NCBI GenBank assembly: GCA_023264815.1
Contig: JAHFUZ010000014.1
Location: 1-64,000 of the forward strand
Source: Arthrobacter sp.
GTDB taxonomy: Bacteria; Actinomycetota; Actinomycetes; Actinomycetales; Micrococcaceae
DNA length: 64,000 bases
Direction of reading: 5' to 3'
Shown here: positions 27,056-37,486 of the stretch, one piece after another
Layout of the letters: every line of letters begins with the position of its first letter
Numbering within the stretch: position 1 is the first letter of the stretch
Position numbers and translations under genes: made by a program
Notes under the pieces: generated by a model
Database searches by the model: none
Told to the model about the DNA's origin: nothing
Seen by the model: the letters and a program-made list of their open reading frames with translations, nothing else

Positions 27056-30000
27056 CTAGCCTGCCGGGGATGCCGCGGTACCGGCACCCACCCGCACGTT
27101 GACCAGGGTGCTGATTCCGTTGGTCCCCAGCTTGAGGCGGGCCAGGTAGGAGCCCTCGGTGAGGCCGGTCCAGTTCAGCGTGGCAGCCGTGGCCGTGCCG
27201 TTTGGCGCCAGGATCGGATTCGGCGTCACCGTCAGGTTCCCGGCGTCGCCGGTGAAGAAGACGGACTGGACGGTTGCGCTGGCTGCACCGCCGCTCGGGG
27301 TGGAGTACAGGTTCACCACGATCTCATACGTGCCGGCGCGCGGTGACTCCAGGTCCAGGAACTCACTGGCTGCCGCCGTTGCCACCTGGATGGGTGCACC
27401 GCTTGGCGGGTACACCACCATGTCCCAGTCCACATCGTTCGTTTCCGCCTGGATGCCGAGGCGGGCAAACTTGGCTCCTGCCGGGACCGTCACGAGGACA
27501 CGAGCGTTATGCGCATCCTCGGCCCTGGCGTAGGCACCCGGCGTCTTGGTGACAGCCGTCTGGCTCACCGGCGCCAGACCCTCCACTGCCACGGGCAGGG
27601 GTGCATCGGTCCCTGAGACGAGGTCCATGGTTCCGCTGCCCGTCCCGGTGGCTGAGCTGAAGGAGAAGGACGGTGCGAGCCGGGCATCAACGGGCCGGAC
27701 GGCGATGGGCGAGGTAACAGTCCGCGGGCCCTGCCAGGTCAGCGTCCCGGTGGTGTACTTGCCCACCGTTGCGCTGACGTTGCGGATGGTGATGCTGACC
27801 TCACGTGCCTGGCCTGCCTTGGCGAAATTCAGCGACTTGGGTTCTACATTGACGCTCATGCCGGGCAGGTCCACGTGCGGCCGGTACATTCCGGGAACCA
27901 GTGCCGTCAGCTGACGCTTAACGGTCACTTCGCCCACCAGGCTGCCGAGCGCAATGGAGGGCAGGTTAAGGTCCTGGGCGGCCAACGAGCCCGCCTGCGG
28001 CGCACCCGTATCGACCCCCTGTCCGTTCAGGAAAGCGAGCCAGTCCTTGACGCCGGAGTCGTACACCAGGCCGGGATCCAGTACACGGAGCGAATCGATG
28101 TGGCCCGCGCCGCCGTCGAACGGGTTCCGGTTGGGCGTGCCGTCAGTTCCCACCAGAGGGTACGCGGTGGTCATCATCGCGGACTTGACCGTCGCAGGGC
28201 TCCAGTGCGGCTGCTTTCCCAGCACCAGCGCCCCGAACCCGGCAATGTGCGGTGCGGCCATGGACGTGCCGGACATAAAGCCGAACTGTTCGCCTTTATT
28301 GCCAATGGTGGAGACGCCCGCCAGGACGTTGACGCCAGGCGCGGCAATATCCGGTTTCAGGAGGTCACCGCCGGACGCCAGGCTGGGGCCGCGTGAAGAG
28401 AACCCGGCCACCTGCGGGGCAGGAGGCAGCGGTTCGCCCGTGAGGTCACCCTTCACCAGGCTCACCGTCAGCGCGGGGTTGCCGGCGAGCTTGGACTTCA
28501 GTTCAAGGCTCTTGGGTGCGTTGACGTGGACCGTGGGGAGGACGTGGTTGTCGGCGTCTTCCGAGCTGTTGCTGAGGTTGACCAGGATCATGCCCACGCC
28601 GCCCTTGTTCTGGACTTCGAGGCTCTTCGCTGTCCGGTCCACCACTCCGCGGTCGCAGACCACAACTTTGCCGGCCACCTTGGCGGGATCCAGCGTGCCG
28701 GGGCCGCACAGGCTGGCGTTGGGCGCACCGGCGGCCGCGGCGTCTGCAGCAACAACCACTGGCCTGTCGGCAACTTCGGTCTTCATGATGGACGCCCCGC
28801 GGTACAGGGTTCCGTCGGAGACCTTGACCGTCCCCAGCAGGTCGCTGGGGAACGTGGAGGCCGCCACGGTGGTCAGCCACGGCGAGGCGTGGTTGACGGT
28901 GGACTTGCCCGGGCCGGAGTTACCGGCCGAAGCGGACACGAACACTCCCGCCGCCGCGGCGTTGAGGAAGGCGAGCGCCACGGGATCGGTGGTGCTGTCA
29001 GTGTTGCCGGAGATGGAGTAGTTCAGCACGTCAACGCCGTCGAGGATGGCGGCGTTAATGGCTTCGACGGAGGCCGAGGAGTAGCAGCCACCCGACGCCG
29101 GATTGTTGTCTTCCCAGCAAATCTTGTAGACGGAAACCTTAGCGGCCGGTGCCACGCCGGAGCTCTTTCCGAAGTTCATGCCGTCGAGCACCTGCTCGAC
29201 GTTGGCGTTTCCGGCTGCAGTAGTGGCCGTGTGCGTGCCGTGGCTGCCCACATCCACCGGCGAGATCAGCTCCTGCGGTGCCCGGTCTTCCGGCTTCACG
29301 AACTGCAGGAATGAGTCAGCGAAGTAGCGGGCACTGAGGACCTTCGAGTTGCACAGCGTTCCATCGAAGGCCGCACCGGTTCCCACGCCTTTCTGGCATT
29401 CTCCTTTGAAGGTGGTGCCGTCAGACTTGAGCATGGCGATCCGGCCGTCTGCCGTTCGGTACGGCACGCCCACCTGGGCAGGTCCGCTGAGCGGCTGGAC
29501 CGCTTCGCCCTGCAGGAACGGGTTGTCCGGGGCGTATCCCGAATCAATGACGCCCACCACAACTCCCTTGCCGGCATTTTCCTCGCCGCCGAAGCGGGTT
29601 GCCCAGGCGCCTTCCGCCCCGGTGAGTTTGAGGAAATCGGTGGTGGTGTAGTCGGGGGCATTTTCGACGTCGGGCGCTACCGTCAGCACCCGGGCGTCCT
29701 TGGACAGTTCGGTGGCCTGCTCCGCAGTCAACTCTGCGGCAAACCCATTGAGGGCTGCGGTGTACTGCTTGGATGGTTTCACGCCTTTTTCGGTTGCCAC
29801 GTCCTGCTGGGTCTTGCGGAGGTGGGCGTCGTAGGCCTTGTAATTGGGGCTGTCCGGGTCGAGCTTCCTGCCGTCCTGCGGCTTGGTGGCCAGCAGGCCC
29901 GGAGTTTCCCCTTCGTACGCGGCCGCGGCCTTGGCTGCGAGGACCACAATGTAGCGGCCGTCCTGGAATTCAGTGACCGCGGTCCTGGTGGCGGTTGCCG

Positions 30001-30133
30001 TATTCTGCCCGGCGGGCGCCGCGGTAGCGGGGCTCATCGCCATCGAAGTGAGGAGCAGCGGCAGGCCCACGGCCAACGCCGTTGCCTTCCTGAGTCCCCT
30101 GCCCCTGGTGGGGCTTTTAACAGTTGCTATCAC
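27056..30133 (-). CDS. Secreted S8 family serine peptidase (subtilase with PA domain)
   Basis: A 1025-residue secreted protease. A signal peptide (LALAVGLPLLLTSMAMSPATA-like, cleavage near 38) is followed by an inhibitor I9 propeptide (about 58-158), the S8 catalytic domain with Asp197 (GVIDSGY), His298 (SHGTH) and Ser624 (SGTSMAAPH), a PA insert at about 455-560, a fibronectin-III-like region and a C-terminal beta-rich domain. The start is GTG 30133 with AAAGGTG upstream. This architecture matches large exported actinobacterial subtilases that degrade external protein. The SSI-like inhibitor genes converge on it, which suggests a protease-inhibitor relationship. Confidence 0.92.
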   Translation of the reverse strand: MIATVKSPTRGRGLRKATALAVGLPLLLTSMAMSPATAAPAGQNTATATRTAVTEFQDGRYIVVLAAKAAAAYEGETPGLLATKPQDGRKLDPDSPNYKAYDAHLRKTQQDVATEKGVKPSKQYTAALNGFAAELTAEQATELSKDARVLTVAPDVENAPDYTTTDFLKLTGAEGAWATRFGGEENAGKGVVVGVIDSGYAPDNPFLQGEAVQPLSGPAQVGVPYRTADGRIAMLKSDGTTFKGECQKGVGTGAAFDGTLCNSKVLSARYFADSFLQFVKPEDRAPQELISPVDVGSHGTHTATTAAGNANVEQVLDGMNFGKSSGVAPAAKVSVYKICWEDNNPASGGCYSSASVEAINAAILDGVDVLNYSISGNTDSTTDPVALAFLNAAAAGVFVSASAGNSGPGKSTVNHASPWLTTVAASTFPSDLLGTVKVSDGTLYRGASIMKTEVADRPVVVAADAAAAGAPNASLCGPGTLDPAKVAGKVVVCDRGVVDRTAKSLEVQNKGGVGMILVNLSNSSEDADNHVLPTVHVNAPKSLELKSKLAGNPALTVSLVKGDLTGEPLPPAPQVAGFSSRGPSLASGGDLLKPDIAAPGVNVLAGVSTIGNKGEQFGFMSGTSMAAPHIAGFGALVLGKQPHWSPATVKSAMMTTAYPLVGTDGTPNRNPFDGGAGHIDSLRVLDPGLVYDSGVKDWLAFLNGQGVDTGAPQAGSLAAQDLNLPSIALGSLVGEVTVKRQLTALVPGMYRPHVDLPGMSVNVEPKSLNFAKAGQAREVSITIRNVSATVGKYTTGTLTWQGPRTVTSPIAVRPVDARLAPSFSFSSATGTGSGTMDLVSGTDAPLPVAVEGLAPVSQTAVTKTPGAYARAEDAHNARVLVTVPAGAKFARLGIQAETNDVDWDMVVYPPSGAPIQVATAAASEFLDLESPRAGTYEIVVNLYSTPSGGAASATVQSVFFTGDAGNLTVTPNPILAPNGTATAATLNWTGLTEGSYLARLKLGTNGISTLVNVRVGAGTAASPAG

Positions 30134-30414
30134 GAGCGACTACACCTTTCGCGAGGAATGGCCGGCCACGTTGCCGGGTCTGAATTAGCTGGAAACGGCA
30201 CACGGCATTACAGGTTTTGTAACACCATGACCAGCCGTAACAAACAGTACAGACTGAGAGCTGAATATGACATAGGACACATGGGGGTGATGAGGACAAT
30301 CATCCTGCTTTCAGGGCGCGCCCGAAAGGCTTGGAGCTACGCAAGAAGGCCCCCTCCCAGGCCGGACCCTGGCGGGGTCCCGCACCGCGAGGAGGCCTTC
30401 GGTGGCGTGCCGGA

Positions 30415-33378
30415 TCAGCCCTTGGGCGTCACCTGCAGGCGGCCAAAGGAAACCTGCCTGCCGCCCTTGTCCAGGACCACCACGTCGTCGCGGCCGTTCT
30501 GCACATCGGCGGGAAGGATGAACTCCACCGTGTTGCCGGTGGTGGGGAAGATCCAGCCGACCCGGTAGCTCTTCTTGTTCAGGTACACGTAGTACCACTG
30601 GCCGTAGTCGAGGCCCTTCAGGGTGACCTTTTGGCCGTTGCGGTACTTGTCCGCCGTGCCCAGGTCGAGGGGAGCCGCCTGCCCCTCGAAGTCCTGCACG
30701 GCCAGAACCGGCACGGTTTCCGGCCGGACCGGCTGGAGGTTCAGGACGAGTTCGCCGCCGGTCACGCTGGCCGCAGCCTGCCTGGCGCCGTTGGATGCGG
30801 TGGCCTCGAACGTGATGGCGTCGAGCTTTCCGGCAGCAATGTCGGCCGCGGTCAGGATGTGCTCGCGGGTTGCCGTGGCGGTGCCGCCGACAGGCAGGGT
30901 GTCCTGGCTGATGGCCGCGCCGGGTGCACTGAGTCCGGTCAGGGCAACATTGCCGGCGTTGCCCACGGTGTAGGTGTACGTGACGGCGTCGCCTTCGCTG
31001 GCGAACCGGTCGGCGTCGACGTCGTTCCATTCGGCGGTGATGGTGCCCGCGAGCTGGGCGTCGCGGACCTTCAGGTCCACCTCGCCGCCGTCGATCGCGT
31101 ACGTCCTGGTGGTCTGGCCGGCGGAGCTGACGTCCCACGTGGTCCGTGGAATGAAGTAGCCCTGAGCGGCCTCTTCCCCGGTCACGGTGTGGCGGGGTGT
31201 GGCACAGGTGTAGCTCTGGCCTGCCGGGAGTGCACTGTAGCGGCAGTTGCCCGGGCCTTCGGGGACAAACGGACTGAAATTGCCGGCCGTGGGAACCACT
31301 TTCTCCAGGAGTGGACTCGTGTTCTTCACCGTGAAGGAGTACGGGACCAGCTCCCCCGCAGCGTACGGCTGGGTGGCAAGGTCGCGTCCGGCGTCGGCCC
31401 GCTCACCGCTGATGTCAGCGGCCGTCAGGCCGTCGCGCAGGGCCACGGCAGCCCCCGTGAACGGGACTGTCCTGGTGAGCGACGGCGTCGCGCTGGCGGT
31501 GATGCTGAAGCTCGCCTCGGGCACGAAGTAGCCGCGTTCGACGTCGGCTGCCGTGATCACGTGACGGGCGGTGGTGCAGTTGTAGCTGGCCCCGGCGGCC
31601 AGGTTGTTGAAACGGCAGTTCGGGGCCGTGGGAGGCAGGAAGCCGGAGTCAAAGGTTCCGGAGACCGGGACCGCGTTGGCGGTGACATTCGCCGTGCTCT
31701 TGACGTTGAGCGCGTAGCCCAGCACCTCACCCACCTGATACGGGTTGGCGGCGACGTCGCGGGCGGGCGCAGTTCCGGTGATGGTGAGGCCCACCTGCGG
31801 GGCCACCGGAACGGTGGCGGTGAAGGTGAACTGCGAAACCCGGCCGTCCGCCGTCGTGAATGCCGCGTTGAGGTTCTGTGGGCCGCTGGCGTTCGCCGGT
31901 GCCGTCAGTGACACAGTGACCGTGGCTGAGGCACCGGGCGCGACGTCGGGAACGGGCACAGTGGTGGCGGTCCAGCCGGTGGGCGTGTAAACCGTGGCGT
32001 TGGCGCCGGAGAGGGTGGTGGCCTCCTGGTTGGTCACGGTGACGGCCACCTGCGACGTGGCGCCGGGGGCCGTGGTGACGGCGGGGACGGCAAGCGGGGC
32101 GCAGACATAGTTCAGCCAGGCATCGTCGAACTTCGCGAACTGCATGTTGTCCGTGTAGTTCCCCTCGTACAGGACGCCGAAGGTGCCGTCCTCAAGCCGG
32201 GAGACCGTGCTGTAGGCGGAGAAGCCGGAGCGGATGGTGCGCACTCCGGGCCAGGTGGCGCCGTCGTCGCAGGAGATGCGGGCGGAGACATTCTCTCGGC
32301 CAGTCTTGGAGTTGGAGTTGGTGAAGATGAGCTTTTTGGCGTCTGCCGAGCCCTGCGCAGCTGCGGGGAACATGCGGGCGATGGCACCGTTGTTGGCCGG
32401 GTCCGGCAGTTCGGTGTCCTGCGTGACGGGACCGTACGTGGCGCCGCCGTCGGTGGAAATGGCCATCTTGCGGTAGCCCTGGTTGGCGTTGTCCCTGGAA
32501 TTGAGCAGGACGCGGCCGTCGGAGAGCTCAACGGTTTTGTTCTCATCCATCCGGTCACCTACATTGGCACCCTTGTGCCAGGTGGCTCCGTGATCGTCCG
32601 AATAGACGCTGTAAGCCTGGATCTTGTTGGTGCCGTCAGCCTGGCGGACATCGCCGGCGTACTGCTGGATGAGGCGGCCTTTGTACTGGCCGTACTTGAG
32701 CTGGATGCCCTCGCCGGAGGATGCGAAGTTGGCCCGGACATCCCCGGCCACCGGACTGGTCTTGCTTGTCCCCGGTTTGGTGACATTCGTGATCAGCCGC
32801 GGCTGGCTCCACGTGACACCGCCGTCCGAGGACTCGATGACTGCCGAGGAGATCACGGTCCGGTCGGCGTCGTCATTTCCGTACTGGCTGCCGAAGAAGC
32901 CCTGGTCCTTGGAGTAGACGAAGAAGTTGAACACCTTGCCCGTCTCGGCGTCATGGATGTAGGAGGGGTCGCTGTAGCCGTACTTCGGTGTGGTGGCGTC
33001 ACCCAGGTGCCCGGCGGCGATGACCTGCACGGGGCCCCACGTCCGGCCGCCGTCGGTGCTGCGGCGCTGCACGATCGAGTTAGCGTTGGGGGCATCCGCC
33101 GCACTGCCGGGGCGGCCGTCCCAGGAGGCGAGGACCACGTTGTTGCCCAGGTACACGAGGGCCGGGATCCGGTAGAAGAAGTTGGCCGCGGTCCGGTCCG
33201 CACCAATGTTGGTTTCCGTGAAACTGCCCGGGGCTGACGCCGGATTGTTCGGGGGGATGGGGGCGGCCTGCGCGGCCACGCCGGTTCCTGCCAGCAGCGC
33301 CAGGGCCACCAGACCGCCTCCTGCCGTGCGGGCAACCTGCCTGCGTCTGCTCCGTGGGGTCGAAATTCGCAAATCCAT
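30415..33378 (-). CDS. Secreted exo-alpha-sialidase
   Basis: A 987-residue GH33-type sialidase releasing terminal sialic acids. The N-terminus (SRRRQVARTAGGGLVALALL) looks like a Tat-type signal. The six-bladed propeller carries the FYRIPAL motif (Arg70) and five Asp boxes: STDGGRTW, SSDGGVTW, SDDHGATW, STDGGATY and SCDDGATW, between about 107 and 377. Tyr389 in SAYSTVSRLEDG is the likely nucleophile region. From about 430 on there are an alpha-galactosidase NEW3-like segment and three DUF11/CARDB-like beta repeats that probably bind cell surface or carbohydrate. No sorting signal is seen. It follows the S8 protease gene's direction with its own 5' region. Confidence 0.9.
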   Translation of the reverse strand: MDLRISTPRSRRRQVARTAGGGLVALALLAGTGVAAQAAPIPPNNPASAPGSFTETNIGADRTAANFFYRIPALVYLGNNVVLASWDGRPGSAADAPNANSIVQRRSTDGGRTWGPVQVIAAGHLGDATTPKYGYSDPSYIHDAETGKVFNFFVYSKDQGFFGSQYGNDDADRTVISSAVIESSDGGVTWSQPRLITNVTKPGTSKTSPVAGDVRANFASSGEGIQLKYGQYKGRLIQQYAGDVRQADGTNKIQAYSVYSDDHGATWHKGANVGDRMDENKTVELSDGRVLLNSRDNANQGYRKMAISTDGGATYGPVTQDTELPDPANNGAIARMFPAAAQGSADAKKLIFTNSNSKTGRENVSARISCDDGATWPGVRTIRSGFSAYSTVSRLEDGTFGVLYEGNYTDNMQFAKFDDAWLNYVCAPLAVPAVTTAPGATSQVAVTVTNQEATTLSGANATVYTPTGWTATTVPVPDVAPGASATVTVSLTAPANASGPQNLNAAFTTADGRVSQFTFTATVPVAPQVGLTITGTAPARDVAANPYQVGEVLGYALNVKSTANVTANAVPVSGTFDSGFLPPTAPNCRFNNLAAGASYNCTTARHVITAADVERGYFVPEASFSITASATPSLTRTVPFTGAAVALRDGLTAADISGERADAGRDLATQPYAAGELVPYSFTVKNTSPLLEKVVPTAGNFSPFVPEGPGNCRYSALPAGQSYTCATPRHTVTGEEAAQGYFIPRTTWDVSSAGQTTRTYAIDGGEVDLKVRDAQLAGTITAEWNDVDADRFASEGDAVTYTYTVGNAGNVALTGLSAPGAAISQDTLPVGGTATATREHILTAADIAAGKLDAITFEATASNGARQAAASVTGGELVLNLQPVRPETVPVLAVQDFEGQAAPLDLGTADKYRNGQKVTLKGLDYGQWYYVYLNKKSYRVGWIFPTTGNTVEFILPADVQNGRDDVVVLDKGGRQVSFGRLQVTPKG

Positions 33379-33568
33379 ATCCTTTCAAGGCGCCGCGAAC
33401 GGCGGCGGAATCGGGAGAATTCGGCCGGTGTGGCGTGAGACGGTGTAAGTGATACCACCTGCCACATACGACGTCCTATGACCATAGTGTGTGGGACGTC
33501 ACTTGGCTAGGGCTGATGTCTTCGCAGGTCCGCGGCCGGGTCCCTGCCCGTGGGCCGTCCGCGGGCAC

Positions 33569-33599
33569 AAAAAAGGGCGTCCCCGCACAAGGAACGCCC
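33569..33599 (-). terminator. Intrinsic terminator of the small membrane-protein gene
   Basis: On the minus strand GGGCGT pairs with ACGCCC across a 13-base loop and is followed by six Ts. It lies 30 bp past the stop at 33630. Confidence 0.75.
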
Positions 33600-33629
33600 G
33601 TTCCAGGGCATAGTGTCAGGCCAGGCGGA

Positions 33630-33815
33630 CTACTGCCTGGGCGTGCGCACCACGTCGCTGATCCACTGGCGGGTCTTTTCGTCCACGGGGCCGGCCACGC
33701 GGGTTTCCCGGGCAGCCCGGTCGGCCTTGATCTTCTGCAGCACCATCCGCCCCAGCCCGGCAAAAACGGCCACGGCCATCACCGGCAACAGCACGGATTT
33801 CGATTTCTCAGCCAT
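33630..33815 (-). CDS. Small single-pass membrane protein of unknown function
   Basis: A 61-residue protein: MAEKSKSVLLPVMAVAVFAG begins with a short basic stretch and one hydrophobic helix (about 8-26), followed by a charged cytoplasmic or periplasmic tail (KIKADRAARETRVAGPVDEK). AGGATG lies 5-10 bases before the ATG and a strong terminator follows, which supports a real gene. No family is recognised. It is divergent from purS. Confidence 0.6.
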   Translation of the reverse strand: MAEKSKSVLLPVMAVAVFAGLGRMVLQKIKADRAARETRVAGPVDEKTRQWISDVVRTPRQ

Positions 33816-34072
33816 TCAGCCATCCTAGTAACGCCGGCTCCGTGAGGCCAGAGCCCGCCGTCGTTCTTCACCTTCGAATCCACGCCCGCGCCTGATGACA
33901 GTGACCGGGCCCACCGAATACGGGGTCCGGCGTTCCGGCCGGTAGAATGGGCTAGCAAGCTCGCGGAGCGCCCGTCCACACTGTTTCCAAGCAGTCCCCC
34001 AATCCCGGAACGGCGTAAGACGGCACCACTCCGCTGCGCCCTTACCCAAAGCTCACGCACAGGAGTTGCCGG

Positions 34073-34324
34073 ATGCCCCGGATCGTTGTTGACGTCATGC
34101 CCAAGCCCGAGATTCTGGACCCGCAGGGGAAGGCCATCGTGGGTGCACTGCCCCGCCTGGGCTTCACCGGCTTTAGCTCTGTCCGCCAGGGCAAGCGCTT
34201 TGAACTGACGGTTGACGGCGAGGTGACCGACGCAATCCTGGCCCAGGCCCGCGAAGCCGCCGAGACCCTGCTGTCCAACCCCGTGATCGAGGACGTCGTC
34301 AACGTCGAGGTCGTCGAGGCCTGA
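34073..34324 (+). CDS. purS: Phosphoribosylformylglycinamidine synthase subunit PurS
   Basis: An 83-residue PurS that bridges PurQ and PurL in the FGAM synthase complex of purine synthesis. The sequence [20 protein letters not shown] and the end [15 protein letters not shown] are diagnostic. CAGGAG lies eight bases before the ATG. purQ starts one base after its stop. A possible sigma-A -10 element (TAGAAT, 33943-33948) lies in the 257-bp upstream region. Confidence 0.95.
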   Translation: MPRIVVDVMPKPEILDPQGKAIVGALPRLGFTGFSSVRQGKRFELTVDGEVTDAILAQAREAAETLLSNPVIEDVVNVEVVEA

Positions 34325-34325
34325 A

Positions 34326-35099
34326 ATGACTGAACTTCCCTTGATTGGCGAGGCAATCGCCGTCGCCGCCGAGCCGCGGCTCGCCGGTGCCCGGATCGGT
34401 GTTGTCACCTTCCCCGGCACCCTTGACGACCGCGACGCCGCCCGCGCAGTGCGCCTGGCAGGAGGCACCGCAGTGCCGCTCTGGCACGCCGACACCACCC
34501 TGGGTGACGTGGACGCCGTCGTGATTCCCGGCGGCTTCTCCTACGGTGACTACCTCCGCGCCGGCGCAATCGCGCGCTTCGCTCCGCTGATGTCCAAGAT
34601 CATCGACGCGGCCAACAGCGATGCCAAGCTCCCCGTGCTGGGCATCTGCAACGGTTTCCAGATCCTGACCGAGTCGCACCTGCTGCCCGGCTCCATGATC
34701 AAGAACGACCACCTGAAGTTCATGTGCCGAGACCAGGTCCTCCGGGTGGAGAACAGCAACACCGCCTGGACCCTGGACTACGAGGCCGGCCAGGAAATCA
34801 CTGTGCCGCTGAAGAACCAGGACGGCCAGTACATCGCCGAGGAGAAGGTCCTGGACGGGCTCGAAGCCGAAGGCCGTGTGGTGTTCCGCTACGTGGGGTT
34901 CAACCCGAACGGCTCACGCCGCGACATCGCCGGCATCTCCAACGCCGCGGGCAACGTGGTGGGCCTTATGCCGCACCCCGAGCACGCTGTGGAAGTTGGT
35001 TTCGGGCCGGAATCCCTGGATGGAATCGGTGGCACAGATACCGACGGCCTCGGTTTCTTCACCTCCGTACTGAACAAGATTGTGGGAGGCGCCAAGTGA
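34326..35099 (+). CDS. purQ: Phosphoribosylformylglycinamidine synthase subunit PurQ (glutaminase)
   Basis: A 257-residue class I glutamine amidotransferase that supplies ammonia to PurL. The start of the fold, [20 protein letters not shown], the oxyanion region [18 protein letters not shown], the nucleophile block [10 protein letters not shown] (Cys about 110) and the C-terminal His/Glu in [11 protein letters not shown] are all present. Its stop overlaps the purL start (GTGA), so translation is coupled. The sequence is intact. Confidence 0.96.
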   Translation: MTELPLIGEAIAVAAEPRLAGARIGVVTFPGTLDDRDAARAVRLAGGTAVPLWHADTTLGDVDAVVIPGGFSYGDYLRAGAIARFAPLMSKIIDAANSDAKLPVLGICNGFQILTESHLLPGSMIKNDHLKFMCRDQVLRVENSNTAWTLDYEAGQEITVPLKNQDGQYIAEEKVLDGLEAEGRVVFRYVGFNPNGSRRDIAGISNAAGNVVGLMPHPEHAVEVGFGPESLDGIGGTDTDGLGFFTSVLNKIVGGAK

Positions 35100-37405
35100 C
35101 CACGGAAACCACCAAGAAGTTCAACATCGACACCGTCGAGAACGCCGCCAAGACCCCGGACACCGAACTGCCCTGGGCCGAGCTGGGCCTGAAGCAGAAC
35201 GAGTTCGATGAGGTCGTCAAGGTCCTGGGCCGCCGTCCCACCGGCGCCGAGCTGGCCATGTACTCCGTGATGTGGAGCGAGCACTGCTCCTACAAGTCCT
35301 CCAAAAACCACCTGCGCCAGTTCGGCCAGAAGGTTACCGAGGAAATGAAGAAGGACATGCTGGTGGGCATCGGCGAAAACGCCGGTGTGACCAACCTCGG
35401 GGACGGCTGGGCCGTCACCTTCAAGATCGAGTCCCACAACTCGCCGTCGTTCGTTGAGCCCTACCAGGGCGCCGCTACCGGCATCGGCGGCATTGTCCGC
35501 GACATCATCTCCATGGGTGCCCGCCCGGTGGCCGTGATGGACCCGCTGCGCTTCGGCGCCATCGACCACCCGGACACCGCTCGCGTGATGCACGGTGCCG
35601 TCGCCGGTATCGGCGGCTACGGCAACTCGCTGGGCCTGCCGAACATCGGCGGCGAAATGGTCTTCGATTCCGTGTACCAGGGCAACCCGCTGGTCAACGC
35701 CCTGGCCGTGGGCGTCATGCGCCACGAGGACATCCGCCTGGCCAACGCCTCCGGCAAGGGCAACAAGGTGGTCCTGTTCGGTGCGCGCACCGGCGGCGAC
35801 GGCATCGGCGGCGCCTCCGTGCTCGCCTCGGAATCCTTCGACGACACCAAGCCGTCCAAGCGCCCCGCCGTCCAGGTGGGCGACCCCTTCGCCGAGAAAG
35901 TTCTCATCGAGTGCTGCCTCGAGCTGTTCAAGGGCTCCCTCGTTGAAGGCATCCAGGACCTCGGCGCCGCTGGCATCTCCTGCGCCACGTCCGAGCTGGC
36001 CTCCAACGGCGACGGCGGTATGCAGGTTGAACTGACCTCCGTCCTGCTGCGCGACCCCACGCTGACCCCGGGCGAGATCCTGATGTCCGAGTCGCAGGAA
36101 CGCATGATGGCCGTGGTCACCCCCGAGAACATCGAAGCCTTCGAAGCTGTGATGGAGAAGTGGGCCGTGGAGTACTCCTGGCTCGGCGAGGTCACCGATA
36201 CCGGCCGCCTGATCATCACCTGGGACGGCGAAGTGATTGTCGACGTCGATCCCCGCACTGTCGCCCACGACGGCCCGGTCTACGACCGCCCGTACGCCCG
36301 CCCCGAGTGGCAGGACGCCGTGCAGGCCGACACCTTTACAGGGTCCGTGCAGGACGCCGGCCGCCCCTCTTCGCCCGCTTCGCTTGCCGCAGCCGTGACG
36401 GAACTCGTGGCTTCGCCGAACATGTGCTCCAAGGCCTGGATCACCAACCAGTACGACCGCTACGTGGGCGGCAACACCGCCATGGCTTTCCCGGACGATG
36501 CCGGCGTGGTCCGCGTGGACGAGGAATCCGGCCTGGGCGTTGCCCTGGCCACCGACGCCAACGGCCGCTACACCTACCTGGACCCGTACCACGGTGCGCA
36601 GCTGGCGCTGGCCGAGGCCTACCGCAACGTTGCCACCTCCGGCGCCGTGCCCATGGCCGTCAGCGACTGCCTGAACTTCGGCTCCCCCGAGGACCCGGAC
36701 GTCATGTGGCAGCTCGCCGAAGCAATCCGCGGCCTGTCCGACGCCTGCATGGAACTGGGCGTCCCGGTGACCGGCGGCAACGTCTCGCTCTACAACCAGA
36801 CGGGCACTACCCCCATCCACCCCTCCCCCGTGGTGGCGGTACTGGGCAAGCTCGACGACGTTGCCCGCCGCACGCCGTCGGGCTGGCGCGAGGATGGCCA
36901 GGCCATCTACCTGCTGGGCACCACCGCGGCCGAACTGGACGGTTCCGAATGGGCCAACATGCGCGGCCACCTCGGCGGGCAGCCGCCGAAGGTTGACCTC
37001 GCCACCGAGCGCGCGCTGGGTGAGATCCTGATCAACGCCTCCCGCGACGGCATGGTGGACTCCGCGCACGACCTCTCCGAAGGCGGCCTCGCGGCAGCCC
37101 TCGTGGAGTCCTCGCTGCGCTACGGCGTCGGCGCGCGGATTGCGCTGCAGGATGTCATGGACCGCGATGGCGTGGACCTGTTCACGGCACTGTTCTCCGA
37201 GACCCAGGGCCGCGCCATTGTTGGCGTGCCCCGCTCCGAGGAAGTCCGCTTCACGGACATGTGCACGGCCCGCGGCTTTGCCCACGCCCGCATTGGCGTA
37301 GTGGACGCAGCCAGCGGGGCCCTGGAGATCAACGGCGTGGACAGCCTGTCGCTCGACGCCCTCCGCGAAGCCCACGAAGGGACGCTGCCGAAGTACTTCG
37401 GCTGA
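35096..37405 (+). CDS. purL: Phosphoribosylformylglycinamidine synthase subunit PurL
   Basis: A 769-residue small-type PurL, the ATP-dependent synthetase converting FGAR to FGAM. The family sequence [19 protein letters not shown] near 57, [29 protein letters not shown] near 96, and the repeat half with [13 protein letters not shown] are present. The GTG at 35096 overlaps the purQ stop and has GGGAGG nearby; an open frame upstream to 34724 is only the purQ shadow. After the stop comes a palindromic repeat and a convergent endonuclease gene. Confidence 0.96.
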   Translation: MTTETTKKFNIDTVENAAKTPDTELPWAELGLKQNEFDEVVKVLGRRPTGAELAMYSVMWSEHCSYKSSKNHLRQFGQKVTEEMKKDMLVGIGENAGVTNLGDGWAVTFKIESHNSPSFVEPYQGAATGIGGIVRDIISMGARPVAVMDPLRFGAIDHPDTARVMHGAVAGIGGYGNSLGLPNIGGEMVFDSVYQGNPLVNALAVGVMRHEDIRLANASGKGNKVVLFGARTGGDGIGGASVLASESFDDTKPSKRPAVQVGDPFAEKVLIECCLELFKGSLVEGIQDLGAAGISCATSELASNGDGGMQVELTSVLLRDPTLTPGEILMSESQERMMAVVTPENIEAFEAVMEKWAVEYSWLGEVTDTGRLIITWDGEVIVDVDPRTVAHDGPVYDRPYARPEWQDAVQADTFTGSVQDAGRPSSPASLAAAVTELVASPNMCSKAWITNQYDRYVGGNTAMAFPDDAGVVRVDEESGLGVALATDANGRYTYLDPYHGAQLALAEAYRNVATSGAVPMAVSDCLNFGSPEDPDVMWQLAEAIRGLSDACMELGVPVTGGNVSLYNQTGTTPIHPSPVVAVLGKLDDVARRTPSGWREDGQAIYLLGTTAAELDGSEWANMRGHLGGQPPKVDLATERALGEILINASRDGMVDSAHDLSEGGLAAALVESSLRYGVGARIALQDVMDRDGVDLFTALFSETQGRAIVGVPRSEEVRFTDMCTARGFAHARIGVVDAASGALEINGVDSLSLDALREAHEGTLPKYFG

Positions 37406-37423
37406 CCCTCCCCGACCCCCTTC

Positions 37424-37485
37424 CATCGATTGCTCCGTAACTGCCGTTCTGAAGCCTCAGAACGACCAGTCCGGAGCAATCGATG
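37424..37485. repeat. Palindromic repeat A1 (family A)
   Basis: A 62-bp imperfect palindrome. The left arm CATCGATTGCTCCG... and right arm ...CGGAGCAATCGATG are exact at the ends, with inner CGTTCTGA and TCAGAACG pairing. It ends one base before the stop codon of the endonuclease gene. Copies A2 (38477-38545) and A3 (38852-38911) share the same arms. Confidence 0.9.
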
Positions 37486-37486
37486 C

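Noticed and set aside
34889..37426. 845-residue open frame antisense to purL
   Set aside because: It is a by-product of G+C-rich third positions; purL is intact with all motifs, and the antisense product is His/Gly/Val-rich with no domain.
37424..37485. Palindrome A1 as a simple purL terminator
   Set aside because: It lacks a T-run and has near copies at A2 and A3 in unrelated positions, so a repeat family explains it better, although it may also stop transcription.
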